A stretch of DNA of 64,000 nt from Polaribacter porphyrae (GTDB taxonomy: Bacteria; Bacteroidota; Bacteroidia; Flavobacteriales; Flavobacteriaceae), in the NCBI RefSeq assembly GCF_002954685.1, contig NZ_MSCN01000001.1:1940429-2004428 (forward strand), given 5' to 3'. The translations under genes were made by a program, and so were the position numbers. Shown here piece after piece: positions 57,145 to 64,000 of this stretch. Every line of letters starts with the position of its first letter. The first letter of the stretch is position 1. Below the pieces are notes generated by a model. That model saw only the letters and a program-made list of their open reading frames with translations. It ran no database searches and had not been told where the DNA came from.

Positions 57145-57183
57145 TGTTCGGTTTTGATACACTTTCTGTTCGTTTTTAGCACA
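57145..57183. promoter_or_regulatory. putative NtrC-type enhancer C (two TGTTCG dyads)
   Basis: Dyad 1 is TGTTCG-GTTTT-GATACA; dyad 2 starts at 57167 as TGTTCG-TTTTT-AGCACA and is the weakest right half of the three sites. The left-edge spacing is again 22 bp and the distance to the -24 GG is 56 bp. It lies in the divergent gap between the adaptor and regulator genes, so it could influence both. No hairpin can form here, which argues that the conserved bases are a protein site. Confidence 0.6.
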
Positions 57184-57206
57184 GAATTAAACAAGCACTT
57201 TTATTT

Positions 57207-57291
57207 GAAACGGATTTCACAGATTTTCACGGATAAAAAAACAAAAATCTCTGGATTTTTCAAAATCAGTGTAATCAGTTAAATTCGTGTC
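57207..57291. repeat. dispersed inverted repeat of the CGGATTTCACAGATTTTCACGG type
   Basis: The left part GAAACGGATTTCACAGATT and the reverse complement of the right part (GACACGAATTTAACTGATT) are imperfect copies of each other. Repeats with this wording are widely scattered in intergenic DNA of Bacteroidota. It sits between the enhancer and the regulator start. Confidence 0.55.
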
Positions 57292-57309
57292 TTTTTTTTT
57301 CTTGTCTTT

Positions 57310-57317
57310 TATATTTG
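57310..57317 (+). promoter_or_regulatory. possible -7 box of the regulator gene
   Basis: TATATTTG fits the Bacteroidota primary-sigma -7 consensus TAnnTTTG and is 26 nt before the regulator ATG. No convincing -33 TTTG is visible at the usual distance. Confidence 0.3.
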
Positions 57318-57343
57318 AAAGATATTATCGTAATATTGTAATT

Positions 57344-58690
57344 ATGGTTTTGAAAAAAGCAAAAATTCTGGTAATTGATGACGATGTTGATGTTTTAACA
57401 GCAATTCGTTTGTTGCTAAAACCGCTTGTGAATGAGATTGTTGTTGAGAAAAATCCGAATAACATCAATTTTCAAATTGAGAGTAAAAAGTTCGATTTGA
57501 TTATTTTAGATATGAACTTTAATGGATTAGTCAATACTGGAAATGAAGGTATTTTCTGGCTGAATAAAATAAAACAATTCAACCCAAATATTGCAGTAGT
57601 TTTAATGACAGCTTACGCAGATATTGATCTGGCTGTTAGAGGTTTAAAAGAAGGTGCATCAGACTTTTTAATTAAACCTTGGAAAAATGAAAAAATCATC
57701 AATACTTTAACTTCCATTTTAAAATCAGAAAAATCCAAAGAAAGTGTAAAAAGTACTTTCTCACCAAAACAGTTTTCAATTATTGGTGAAAGTGATGCAA
57801 TGCAAGATGTGTTTTTAAAACTTAATAAAGTTGCACCAACTGACGCAAATGTTTTAATTTTAGGTGAAAATGGAACAGGAAAAGATTTAATTGCAAGAGC
57901 TTTACACGAAAATTCTAACAGAAAACACAAACCATTTGTAAAAGTTGATGTGGGTTCTTTAACCTCCACACTATTTGAAAGTGAATTATTTGGCTACAAA
58001 AAAGGAGCTTTTACTGGTGCAAATGAAGACAGAAAAGGACGTTTTGAAACCGCAAATGGCGGAACACTTTTTTTAGATGAAATTGGCAATATTTCTTTAG
58101 GGCAGCAAGTTCGCTTATTAACGGTTTTACAAAACAGACAAGTAACACCTTTGGGATCAAACAAACCCATTGATGTTGATATTCGTTTGATTTGTGCCAC
58201 GAATGAAAATCCAAGTGTTTTAGCTGATGAAAAAAAGTTTAGAAAAGACTTAATTTACAGAATAAATACTGTTGATATAACTGTGCCACCTTTAAGAGAT
58301 AGAAATACTGACATCACTTTATTGACCAAACATTTCATACAAGTTTATGAGGACAAATACAATAAAGGTCCTTTTGAAATGGGTGCTGACTTCTTGAAAA
58401 AACTAAAAAAACACGATTTCCCTGGGAATGTTAGGGAATTACAATATGTTTTAGAAAGAGCAATTATTATGGCTGATGGCAACCAATTAAATTCTGAAGA
58501 TTTGGTGTTTTCATCTATAGAAAGATCCACTCAAAAAACCACACCACAAACTCTAAATTTAGATGATTTAGAGAAAAATGCCATTTTAACTGTTTTAGAA
58601 AAACACAAAGGCAACATATCAAAATCTGCAAAAGAATTAGGGATTACAAGAGCAGCATTGTACAGAAGATTAGAGAAATATGAACTATAA
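57344..58690 (+). CDS. sigma-54-dependent response regulator (NtrC family)
   Basis: Receiver domain with acidic pair IDDD, phosphoacceptor D56 in LIILDMNFNG and the conserved Lys in FLIKPWK. Then an AAA+ domain: Walker A GENGTGKDL, the sigma-54 contact loop ESELFGYKKGAFTGA, Walker B GTLFLDEIG, arginine region FRKDLIYRIN. Then a Fis-type HTH (NISKSAKELGITRAALYRRLEKY). GAFTGA is perfect, so it should activate RNA polymerase with sigma-54. The ATG at 57344 is used because the receiver begins there. The kinase gene overlaps its end by 11 bp. Three sigma-54-like promoters with paired dyads next door are its likely targets. Confidence 0.95.
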   Translation: MVLKKAKILVIDDDVDVLTAIRLLLKPLVNEIVVEKNPNNINFQIESKKFDLIILDMNFNGLVNTGNEGIFWLNKIKQFNPNIAVVLMTAYADIDLAVRGLKEGASDFLIKPWKNEKIINTLTSILKSEKSKESVKSTFSPKQFSIIGESDAMQDVFLKLNKVAPTDANVLILGENGTGKDLIARALHENSNRKHKPFVKVDVGSLTSTLFESELFGYKKGAFTGANEDRKGRFETANGGTLFLDEIGNISLGQQVRLLTVLQNRQVTPLGSNKPIDVDIRLICATNENPSVLADEKKFRKDLIYRINTVDITVPPLRDRNTDITLLTKHFIQVYEDKYNKGPFEMGADFLKKLKKHDFPGNVRELQYVLERAIIMADGNQLNSEDLVFSSIERSTQKTTPQTLNLDDLEKNAILTVLEKHKGNISKSAKELGITRAALYRRLEKYEL

Positions 58691-60023
58691 AGGATACATA
58701 TTTAAACTTTTCTTCAGATTTTTCATTTTTGTTGTACTTACTTTAGGATTGGTTTACACAATTATTGAAGAAAAAACCACTTATATTGTTTTATGTAGTA
58801 CCGCTATTTTATTTAGTTTAATAAACATGTACACATTCATAAAAAGGCGTTTTGCAGTAATGGAAGACTTTTTTGAGGCTGTAAAATATCGTGATTTTTC
58901 GCGTTGGTTTCCAGAAGATAGAGGTCCAAAAGACATTCGTTTTTTATACACTGGTTTTAATGAAGTGAATAGAACCATACAAGAAATCAACAAGAAAAAT
59001 GAAGCGCAATATATTTACTTACAGAAGATTTTAGAAATGGTAGATATAGGAATTATCGCCTATAATTTAGAATCTGGAGACGTACTTTGGATGAACAATT
59101 CTTTTAAAGAAATTATTGATTTTCCTTCTTTTAAAAATATCAGATTTGTAGAAAAGCGAAAACAAGAATTGTACAATACCATTTTTGAAACCTTTAATAG
59201 AGAACCCAATTCTATTTCTATTGCCTTACAAAACGAACGTATTAAAATTTTAATTTCTGATACTATTTTTAGTATTGATGATGATTCCTTCAAACTCATT
59301 GTGCTTCAAAATATTGACAATACTTTAAACAAAAACGAATCTGAAGCTTGGAAAAAATTATTAAGTGTAATGACACACGAAATTATGAATTCTATTGCAC
59401 CAATATCTTCTTTAGCCGACACTTTACAAAGAACTATTGCACTCAATTTATCTGAACCTGAAACTTATAAAATAGAACCTGAAGATTTAAACGATGGTTT
59501 AAAAACTATAAAAAATAGAAGTCAAGGTTTATTGAAATTTGCAAAAACCTATAGAAGTTTAAGTAAAGTAACACATCTAAATCTAAAAAAAGTAAATATT
59601 GAAGATCTTTTCAAAAACATAGAATTGCTAATGTCTCCTTCAATAAAATCTAAAAATATTGAGATTGAATTTTCTGTAGTTTCCAAAAGATTATCTCTAG
59701 ATATTGATGTGCATTTGATTGAGCAAGTACTCATCAATTTGATTTTAAATGCGAAAGATGCTTGTATAAATGTTGAAAACCCTAAAATTATAGTTCAGGC
59801 ATCTCAAAATCAAAATAGAAATACTGTAATTAAAGTTTTTGATAATGGTGCTGGAATTCCGAAAGAAATTATGGAAAACATTTTTGTACCATTCTTCACG
59901 AGTAAATCTACAGGAAGTGGAATTGGTTTAAGCCTTTGTAAACAAATAATGTTACTACATAAAGGTAGAATACTTGTAAACAGTAAAGAAGGTGAAGGGA
60001 CAGTTTTTAGTTTGGTGTTTTAA
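58680..60023 (+). CDS. membrane sensor histidine kinase, partner of the sigma-54 regulator
   Basis: Two N-terminal helices (about residues 9-28 and 33-53) enclose only a handful of residues, so there is essentially no periplasmic sensor; the signal is probably read in the membrane or cytoplasm. A PAS-like region follows (VDIGIIAYNLESGDVLWMNN). The H-box is MTHEIMNSIAPI with phosphoacceptor H233, followed by the N-box LILNAKDAC, G1 DNGAGIP and G2 STGSGIGLSL. The start codon overlaps the regulator gene by 11 bp, implying coupled translation. A strong terminator follows ~110 nt downstream. Confidence 0.93.
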   Translation: MNYKGYIFKLFFRFFIFVVLTLGLVYTIIEEKTTYIVLCSTAILFSLINMYTFIKRRFAVMEDFFEAVKYRDFSRWFPEDRGPKDIRFLYTGFNEVNRTIQEINKKNEAQYIYLQKILEMVDIGIIAYNLESGDVLWMNNSFKEIIDFPSFKNIRFVEKRKQELYNTIFETFNREPNSISIALQNERIKILISDTIFSIDDDSFKLIVLQNIDNTLNKNESEAWKKLLSVMTHEIMNSIAPISSLADTLQRTIALNLSEPETYKIEPEDLNDGLKTIKNRSQGLLKFAKTYRSLSKVTHLNLKKVNIEDLFKNIELLMSPSIKSKNIEIEFSVVSKRLSLDIDVHLIEQVLINLILNAKDACINVENPKIIVQASQNQNRNTVIKVFDNGAGIPKEIMENIFVPFFTSKSTGSGIGLSLCKQIMLLHKGRILVNSKEGEGTVFSLVF

Positions 60024-60133
60024 TTTATTTCTTAAAAAAAGTTAAAGTTTTATAATTATGTAATAAATCTAAATTATATACGTCTTAACTTATAGATAAG
60101 AGAAATCTTATCTTTCTTTTTCATAGCAATTTT

Positions 60134-60165
60134 CCCACTTCTCATTGAGGAGTGGGTTTTTATTT
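60134..60165 (+). terminator. rho-independent terminator of the regulator-kinase operon
   Basis: CCCACTTCTC and GAGGAGTGGG pair in a 10-bp stem with one G-U and a 3-nt ATT loop, followed by TTTTTATTTT. It is the clearest intrinsic terminator of the window and separates the convergent kinase and FKBP genes. Confidence 0.88.
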
Positions 60166-60635
60166 TAATTGATACTTATTAATTTTACATCAAAAATTAA
60201 AACTTTACCTGCAAAAGAGTTGTGAGGGAATAGCTCAATTGGATAAGCAAGTTTGGATGGTATTATCATAGTGATTTCTCCTCCCTCTTTTAAATAAGTA
60301 ACACCTTCAGAAAAACCTTTAATTAAAATATTTAAATCAAAATCTATACCTTCAGTTGGACTCTCATCAAAAACACTTCCATTAGTTAAATACCCTTTAT
60401 AATACGTTTTAACATTTGAGGTTGCTTGAGGAAAATCTCCAGTTCCTTCATTTTTAATAATATAATATAAACCTGAATCACTTTTGGTTGGATCTAAATT
60501 ATTCTTTTTAATATAATCTTGTATCTCTATTTCATTTAAAGCATCATAATTAATAGGATCTTCTGGAATACTATTTTCTTGAGAACAAGAAGAAAAACAA
60601 AGTATAGTAATAATTGTGTATAAATATTTCTTCAT
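60165..60635 (-). CDS. FKBP-type peptidyl-prolyl cis-trans isomerase, lipoprotein
   Basis: A lipoprotein signal (TILCFSSC) precedes a ~110-residue FKBP domain: VKTYYKGYLTNGSVFDES, the active-site loop FDLNILIKGFSEGVTYLKEGG and MIIPSKLAYP. The usual VIPGW becomes LIKGF here; Trp is replaced, so activity may be weak or the role chaperone-like. Such lipoprotein FKBPs are frequent in Flavobacteriia, often linked to surface protein folding. It is 30 nt behind the amidohydrolase gene and likely the last gene of that operon. Confidence 0.88.
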   Translation of the reverse strand: MKKYLYTIITILCFSSCSQENSIPEDPINYDALNEIEIQDYIKKNNLDPTKSDSGLYYIIKNEGTGDFPQATSNVKTYYKGYLTNGSVFDESPTEGIDFDLNILIKGFSEGVTYLKEGGEITMIIPSKLAYPIELFPHNSFAGKVLIFDVKLISIN

Positions 60636-60665
60636 GTTTTATTTTTTGTAAATATATTTTTTTAT

Positions 60666-62279
60666 TTAAAATACTTTTTCACCATTCAAATAAGTGGCAA
60701 CTGCTTCTGTTTTTGGTATTTTACTTCCTTCAACTTTCATAATATCTTGATTTAGAATTACAAAATCAGCAAATTTACCAACTTCAATAGAACCTTTTTC
60801 ATGTTCTTCAAAATTAGAATAGGCTGCCCAAATTGTCATTCCCTTTAGAGTTTCTTCTCTTGTAAGTGAGTTCTCCATTTGAAAACCATTTTTTGGATAG
60901 TTATCCAAATCTTTTCTAACAACTGCAGCATAAAAGGTGAGAAAAGGATTTACTTTTTCTACAGGGAAATCAGTTCCTAATGCAATTTTTCCATATTGTT
61001 TTAATAAATCTTTAAATGCATAAGCACCTTTAATTCTTTCTGCACCAACTCTATCTTCTGCCCAATACATATCTGAAGTAGCATGTGTGGGTTGTACAGA
61101 AGGCAAAATATTGTCGAAATTTTTAAAATCTTCTGATGATATAATTTGAGCATGCTCAATTCTCCATCTTCTATTCGTTTTGTTTTTCAAAACTTCTTTG
61201 TAAGTTTTTGTGAGCCAAGTGTTTGCAGAATCTCCAATAGCGTGTGTATTCATTTGATATTCTGATGCAGCTATTTGTTTTGCAATCTCTTGGTATCTTT
61301 TTGGACTATAAATCAATGCTCCAAAATGATTATCTCTATCTGAATATGGCTTACGCATTGCAGCACCTCTAGAGCCTAGAGCTCCATCCCCATAAACTTT
61401 AAAAGAGCGTACATTTAACCTTTCTGTTTTTATAATTCCTTTGTTAATATAATAATCTATTTGCGCTTGTTTATCTCCAGAAACCATTGCATAAACTCTC
61501 ATTTTTAAATCGTTTGTTTGGTGTAAACTATCTATTAATTCGATTGTTTTTTGATTTAAACCAGCATCATCAACAGTTGTTAATCCATAAGAAAAACTAA
61601 TTTTTTGAGCGTCTAATAAGCCTTGAATTGCCTCTTGTTTAGAAGTTGATGGAAATTTGATAAAATCCATAGCATTATCAATTAAAACTCCAGTAAGCTT
61701 TCCTTTTTTTGTGATAAACTCTCCCCCTTCAACTTTAATTGGTTTTGTAATTTCTGAATAATCTAAAGCTGCTTGATTTACCAAAAGTGCATGCCCATCT
61801 ACCCTAGTAATAGCAACTGGTATATTTGGAAAAAGAGCATCTAACTTTTCTTTGGTTGGGAATTCTTTTATATCCCAATCATTTTGATCCCAACCTCTTC
61901 CTGTAATAAAAGCTACATTTTTTTCTTTCTGAAAAGCTACTAGTTTTTGCAATACTTCTTCATAACTTTTTGTACCAGAAACATCTACTTTTTGTTGCTG
62001 TAAACCCATTCTATAAAAATGACAATGTGCATCTATTAACCCTGGAACAATTGTTTGTTTGTTTGCATCAACTGTATTTTCTGATTGATACTTTTTTTCA
62101 ATTTCTTTTGATGAACCAATAGCAACAAACTTTCCGTCTTTTATAGCAAAAGCTTCAGCTTTATCAAAAGAATTATTTACAGTGTAAGTATTTGAATTTA
62201 TAACGATTAAATCTACATTTTCTTTCTGACAAGAAATGGTAAGAAAAGTGAAAATAAATAGTGAAAATAAGTATTTCAT
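60666..62279 (-). CDS. amidohydrolase family 3 (YtcJ-like), lipoprotein
   Basis: A lipoprotein signal (FIFTFLTISC) is followed by the composite beta-domain (DLIVINSNTYTV), the metal motif GLIDAHCHF, TGRGWDQNDW, the HALLVN segment, RIEHAQI, the late ALGTDFPVE aspartate and the closing GKFADFVILNQD. This is the YtcJ/NfdA-like branch, whose members hydrolyse N-substituted amides or formamides. The length (537 residues) is typical. Its stop is 30 nt from the FKBP gene and its start 11 nt from the DoxX-like gene, suggesting one operon. The substrate is unknown. Confidence 0.9.
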   Translation of the reverse strand: MKYLFSLFIFTFLTISCQKENVDLIVINSNTYTVNNSFDKAEAFAIKDGKFVAIGSSKEIEKKYQSENTVDANKQTIVPGLIDAHCHFYRMGLQQQKVDVSGTKSYEEVLQKLVAFQKEKNVAFITGRGWDQNDWDIKEFPTKEKLDALFPNIPVAITRVDGHALLVNQAALDYSEITKPIKVEGGEFITKKGKLTGVLIDNAMDFIKFPSTSKQEAIQGLLDAQKISFSYGLTTVDDAGLNQKTIELIDSLHQTNDLKMRVYAMVSGDKQAQIDYYINKGIIKTERLNVRSFKVYGDGALGSRGAAMRKPYSDRDNHFGALIYSPKRYQEIAKQIAASEYQMNTHAIGDSANTWLTKTYKEVLKNKTNRRWRIEHAQIISSEDFKNFDNILPSVQPTHATSDMYWAEDRVGAERIKGAYAFKDLLKQYGKIALGTDFPVEKVNPFLTFYAAVVRKDLDNYPKNGFQMENSLTREETLKGMTIWAAYSNFEEHEKGSIEVGKFADFVILNQDIMKVEGSKIPKTEAVATYLNGEKVF

Positions 62280-62290
62280 GAAACTAAATT

Positions 62291-62653
62291 TTAAGAATTG
62301 ATGTAAATTAAATATGCACCATACATCAATATAAATTGAAAAGGTATGCGAATGTATGCTAGCTTTTTTGAACCAATAGCTGGTTTTTCTTTAGTGGCAT
62401 CCCATATGTGAATAAAAAGTAAGCCTGACAATAATAGTATAATACCTGCTGAAGCTTCTTTACAAATTGTATCAATAAAAAGACCAAATCCTAAAGCAAA
62501 TTCAATGACACCAATTATATAATTGACAGTTAACTTTGGAAAAGCTTTTGGGATAAAATTATTAAAGAATTTTGGTTTTATAAAATGCATAATTCCTGCA
62601 AAGCAAAAAAAACCTCCAAAAATTACTTTAAGAATAAAAACTATAACCTCCAT
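62291..62653 (-). CDS. DoxX-like integral membrane protein
   Basis: 120 residues with four hydrophobic helices and the DoxX-family phrases FAGIMHFIKPKFF near the start and YIIGVIEFALGFGLF in the middle. The family is linked to thiosulfate or oxidative-stress membrane systems in some organisms, but most members, including this one, have no demonstrated function. It is tightly packed between the M28 peptidase (4 nt) and the amidohydrolase (11 nt). Confidence 0.8.
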   Translation of the reverse strand: MEVIVFILKVIFGGFFCFAGIMHFIKPKFFNNFIPKAFPKLTVNYIIGVIEFALGFGLFIDTICKEASAGIILLLSGLLFIHIWDATKEKPAIGSKKLAYIRIPFQFILMYGAYLIYINS

Positions 62654-62657
62654 AAAA

Positions 62658-64000
62658 TTATGGCTTTACAGTTTCATTTTGATATAAATACTTATCCATT
62701 AAATATACAATACTGGCCATAGATGCAGAACCTAATTCTAGTTCACGTTTGTTAACTTTATCAAACGTATCTCTACTTGTATGATGATAATCAAAATAAC
62801 GTTGAGAATCTGGTCTATAACCTACTAAAGTTACATTTTCTCCTTTTAAAGGGTTAATGTCTGCACCAGATCCACCTTTATCTAAATCATGTAAGCCATA
62901 AGGAGCAAGTAGTTTTTTCCAGCTCTGTAAAAGTGCTGTATTCATATCATTTGCATCAATAGAAAAACCTCTTGGAGTATGTCCTCCTGCATCAGATTCT
63001 AACCCTCCAATATGATTTTCTTTGTTCAATTTGGCTAGTTCTGCATATTTTTTTGCGCCTCTTGTTCCATTTTCTTCATTCATAAAAAATACAACTCTTA
63101 TGGTGTTTTTTGGTTTGATGTTATTCTTTTTAAACAAATATGCTACTTCTAAAGATTGTACAACACCTGTTCCATCATCATGTGCACCTTCTCCTAAATC
63201 CCAAGAATCTAAATGACCACCAACAACAAAAATATTTTCAGGAGTTTCACTTCCTTTTATTTCTCCAACAACATTAAAAGATGGAGCATCAGGTAAGGTT
63301 TTGCAACTTTGTTTAAAATAAAACTTCAAGTTTGGATTTTTCTTTAAATCATCACTTAAAATATTAGCTGCTTTACTGCTTATTGCAGCACCAGGAATGT
63401 ATTTTTCTTTTGGCAAATCTTCTCCATAAATCATAGTGCCAGTATGTGGATAATCATCAATAGAGTTGGTCATAGAACGTACAATAACACCTTTTGCTCC
63501 AAATTCACTACAAACTGCTGCACCTCTTACACGCTGATCTACACAGCCTCCATAAGCACTAAAAGTATTGATTAAAGTATCATCAAAAGGGCGATTAAAA
63601 AATACAATCTTACCTTTCATTTTATCTCCTAATGCTTTGGCTTCGTCAAGACTTTTTACTTCAATTACTTCAGCTAAAACTCCGGTTTTTGGAGTAGCTA
63701 TAGAAAATCCTAAAGCACAGATAGGAACATTTTTTTGAACTCCATTTGTTGTATAGGTAGCGATTTCTTTCTCTCCTCTAACCCAATGTGGAACCATAAC
63801 AGGTTGTAACCAAACAGAATCTAAACCTACTTCTTTCATTAATTTTTCTCCCCATTCAACAGCTAATTGTGCTTCTGGAGAACCAGATAATCTCCCACCA
63901 ATATTTTGAGTTAAACCTTTTAACCATTCATACGATTTCCCCTCTGTTAATACTGAATTAAAAAGTGTTTTAATTTTTGTAGAATCAATTTTTTCTTCAG
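62658..64000 (-). CDS. M28 family zinc peptidase, 5' end outside the window
   Basis: The frame continues upstream of the ATG at 63839 to the window edge (NIGGRLSGSPEAQLAVEWG), so the true start is outside. A PA-type insert (KGVIVRSMTNS region) precedes the co-catalytic zinc core: GGHLDSWDLG, GAHDDGTG, FFMNEENG, LESDAGG and YFDYHHTSRDTFDKV, which together give the His, bridging Asp, Glu-Glu, Asp and final His ligands. Such proteins are periplasmic or secreted aminopeptidases or carboxypeptidase-Q-like dipeptidases. It heads the operon with the DoxX-like, amidohydrolase and FKBP genes, as far as can be seen. Confidence 0.92.
   Translation of the reverse strand, partial: EEKIDSTKIKTLFNSVLTEGKSYEWLKGLTQNIGGRLSGSPEAQLAVEWGEKLMKEVGLDSVWLQPVMVPHWVRGEKEIATYTTNGVQKNVPICALGFSIATPKTGVLAEVIEVKSLDEAKALGDKMKGKIVFFNRPFDDTLINTFSAYGGCVDQRVRGAAVCSEFGAKGVIVRSMTNSIDDYPHTGTMIYGEDLPKEKYIPGAAISSKAANILSDDLKKNPNLKFYFKQSCKTLPDAPSFNVVGEIKGSETPENIFVVGGHLDSWDLGEGAHDDGTGVVQSLEVAYLFKKNNIKPKNTIRVVFFMNEENGTRGAKKYAELAKLNKENHIGGLESDAGGHTPRGFSIDANDMNTALLQSWKKLLAPYGLHDLDKGGSGADINPLKGENVTLVGYRPDSQRYFDYHHTSRDTFDKVNKRELELGSASMASIVYLMDKYLYQNETVKP

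Noticed and set aside
57287..57343. Longer N-terminus for the response regulator (19 extra codons).
   Set aside because: The receiver domain begins right after the ATG at 57344, and the upstream codons are T-rich promoter and repeat DNA.
1..64000. CRISPR arrays, rRNA, tRNA, phage structural genes or conjugation genes.
   Set aside because: No regularly spaced repeats, no cloverleaf-like or rRNA-like sequence and no such protein motifs were recognised by eye; a dedicated scan was not possible.

Overview
The window comes from a low-GC member of the Bacteroidota, most likely a marine Flavobacteriaceae close to Tenacibaculum or Polaribacter. The evidence is the AT-rich sequence, the lack of Shine-Dalgarno sites, the many Bacteroidota-specific families (GLPGLI proteins, a DUF4249 lipoprotein paired with a TonB-dependent receptor, Fic, CPBP, lipoprotein serine hydrolases) and typical flavobacterial intergenic palindromes. 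The genus is inference. I saw no rRNA, tRNA or CRISPR array.

Layout. 1-1.4 kb: the 3' part of a Fic gene, a 47-residue membrane peptide, an unknown 90-residue protein and eroded coding debris. 1.5-7.2 kb: a GLPGLI-like protein, an ABC ATPase and a large ABC permease fused to an M1-type metallopeptidase. 7.2-24 kb: a 188-bp palindromic repeat, a membrane AraC regulator, then an all-plus-strand run of envelope hydrolases (CPBP protease, TlpA-like lipoprotein, three class-C beta-lactamase-fold hydrolases, a retropepsin-like lipoprotein, an S41 peptidase) interleaved with a TonB receptor/DUF4249 pair. A 22-nt imperfect hairpin recurs three times here. 24-32.2 kb: a decaying region. An amidohydrolase is frameshifted and cut by an IS982-type element whose transposase has three stops. 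A symporter and a formylglycine-generating enzyme remain intact between two probable sulfatase scraps, and the next TonB receptor is frameshifted.

32.2-60 kb is the centrepiece: a minus-strand MacA/MacB/TolC-like export locus. In transcription order it holds a membrane-fusion protein, ATPase 1, eight tandem full-length MacB/FtsX-type permeases (called P1-P8 here), ATPase 2, a TolC-like outer-membrane protein and a GLPGLI protein. Divergently encoded beside it are a sigma-54-dependent NtrC-family response regulator and its histidine kinase. Three promoter regions (before the fusion protein, before P3, before ATPase 2) each carry a sigma-54-like -24/-12 element. About 54 bp upstream of each lies a pair of TGTTCG dyads with the same 22-bp spacing. 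I read these as the regulator's enhancers, so that one two-component system would drive three transcription units of a single multi-permease export system.

60-64 kb: a strong intrinsic terminator, then minus-strand genes for an FKBP lipoprotein, an amidohydrolase-3 lipoprotein, a DoxX-like membrane protein and a window-truncated M28 peptidase.
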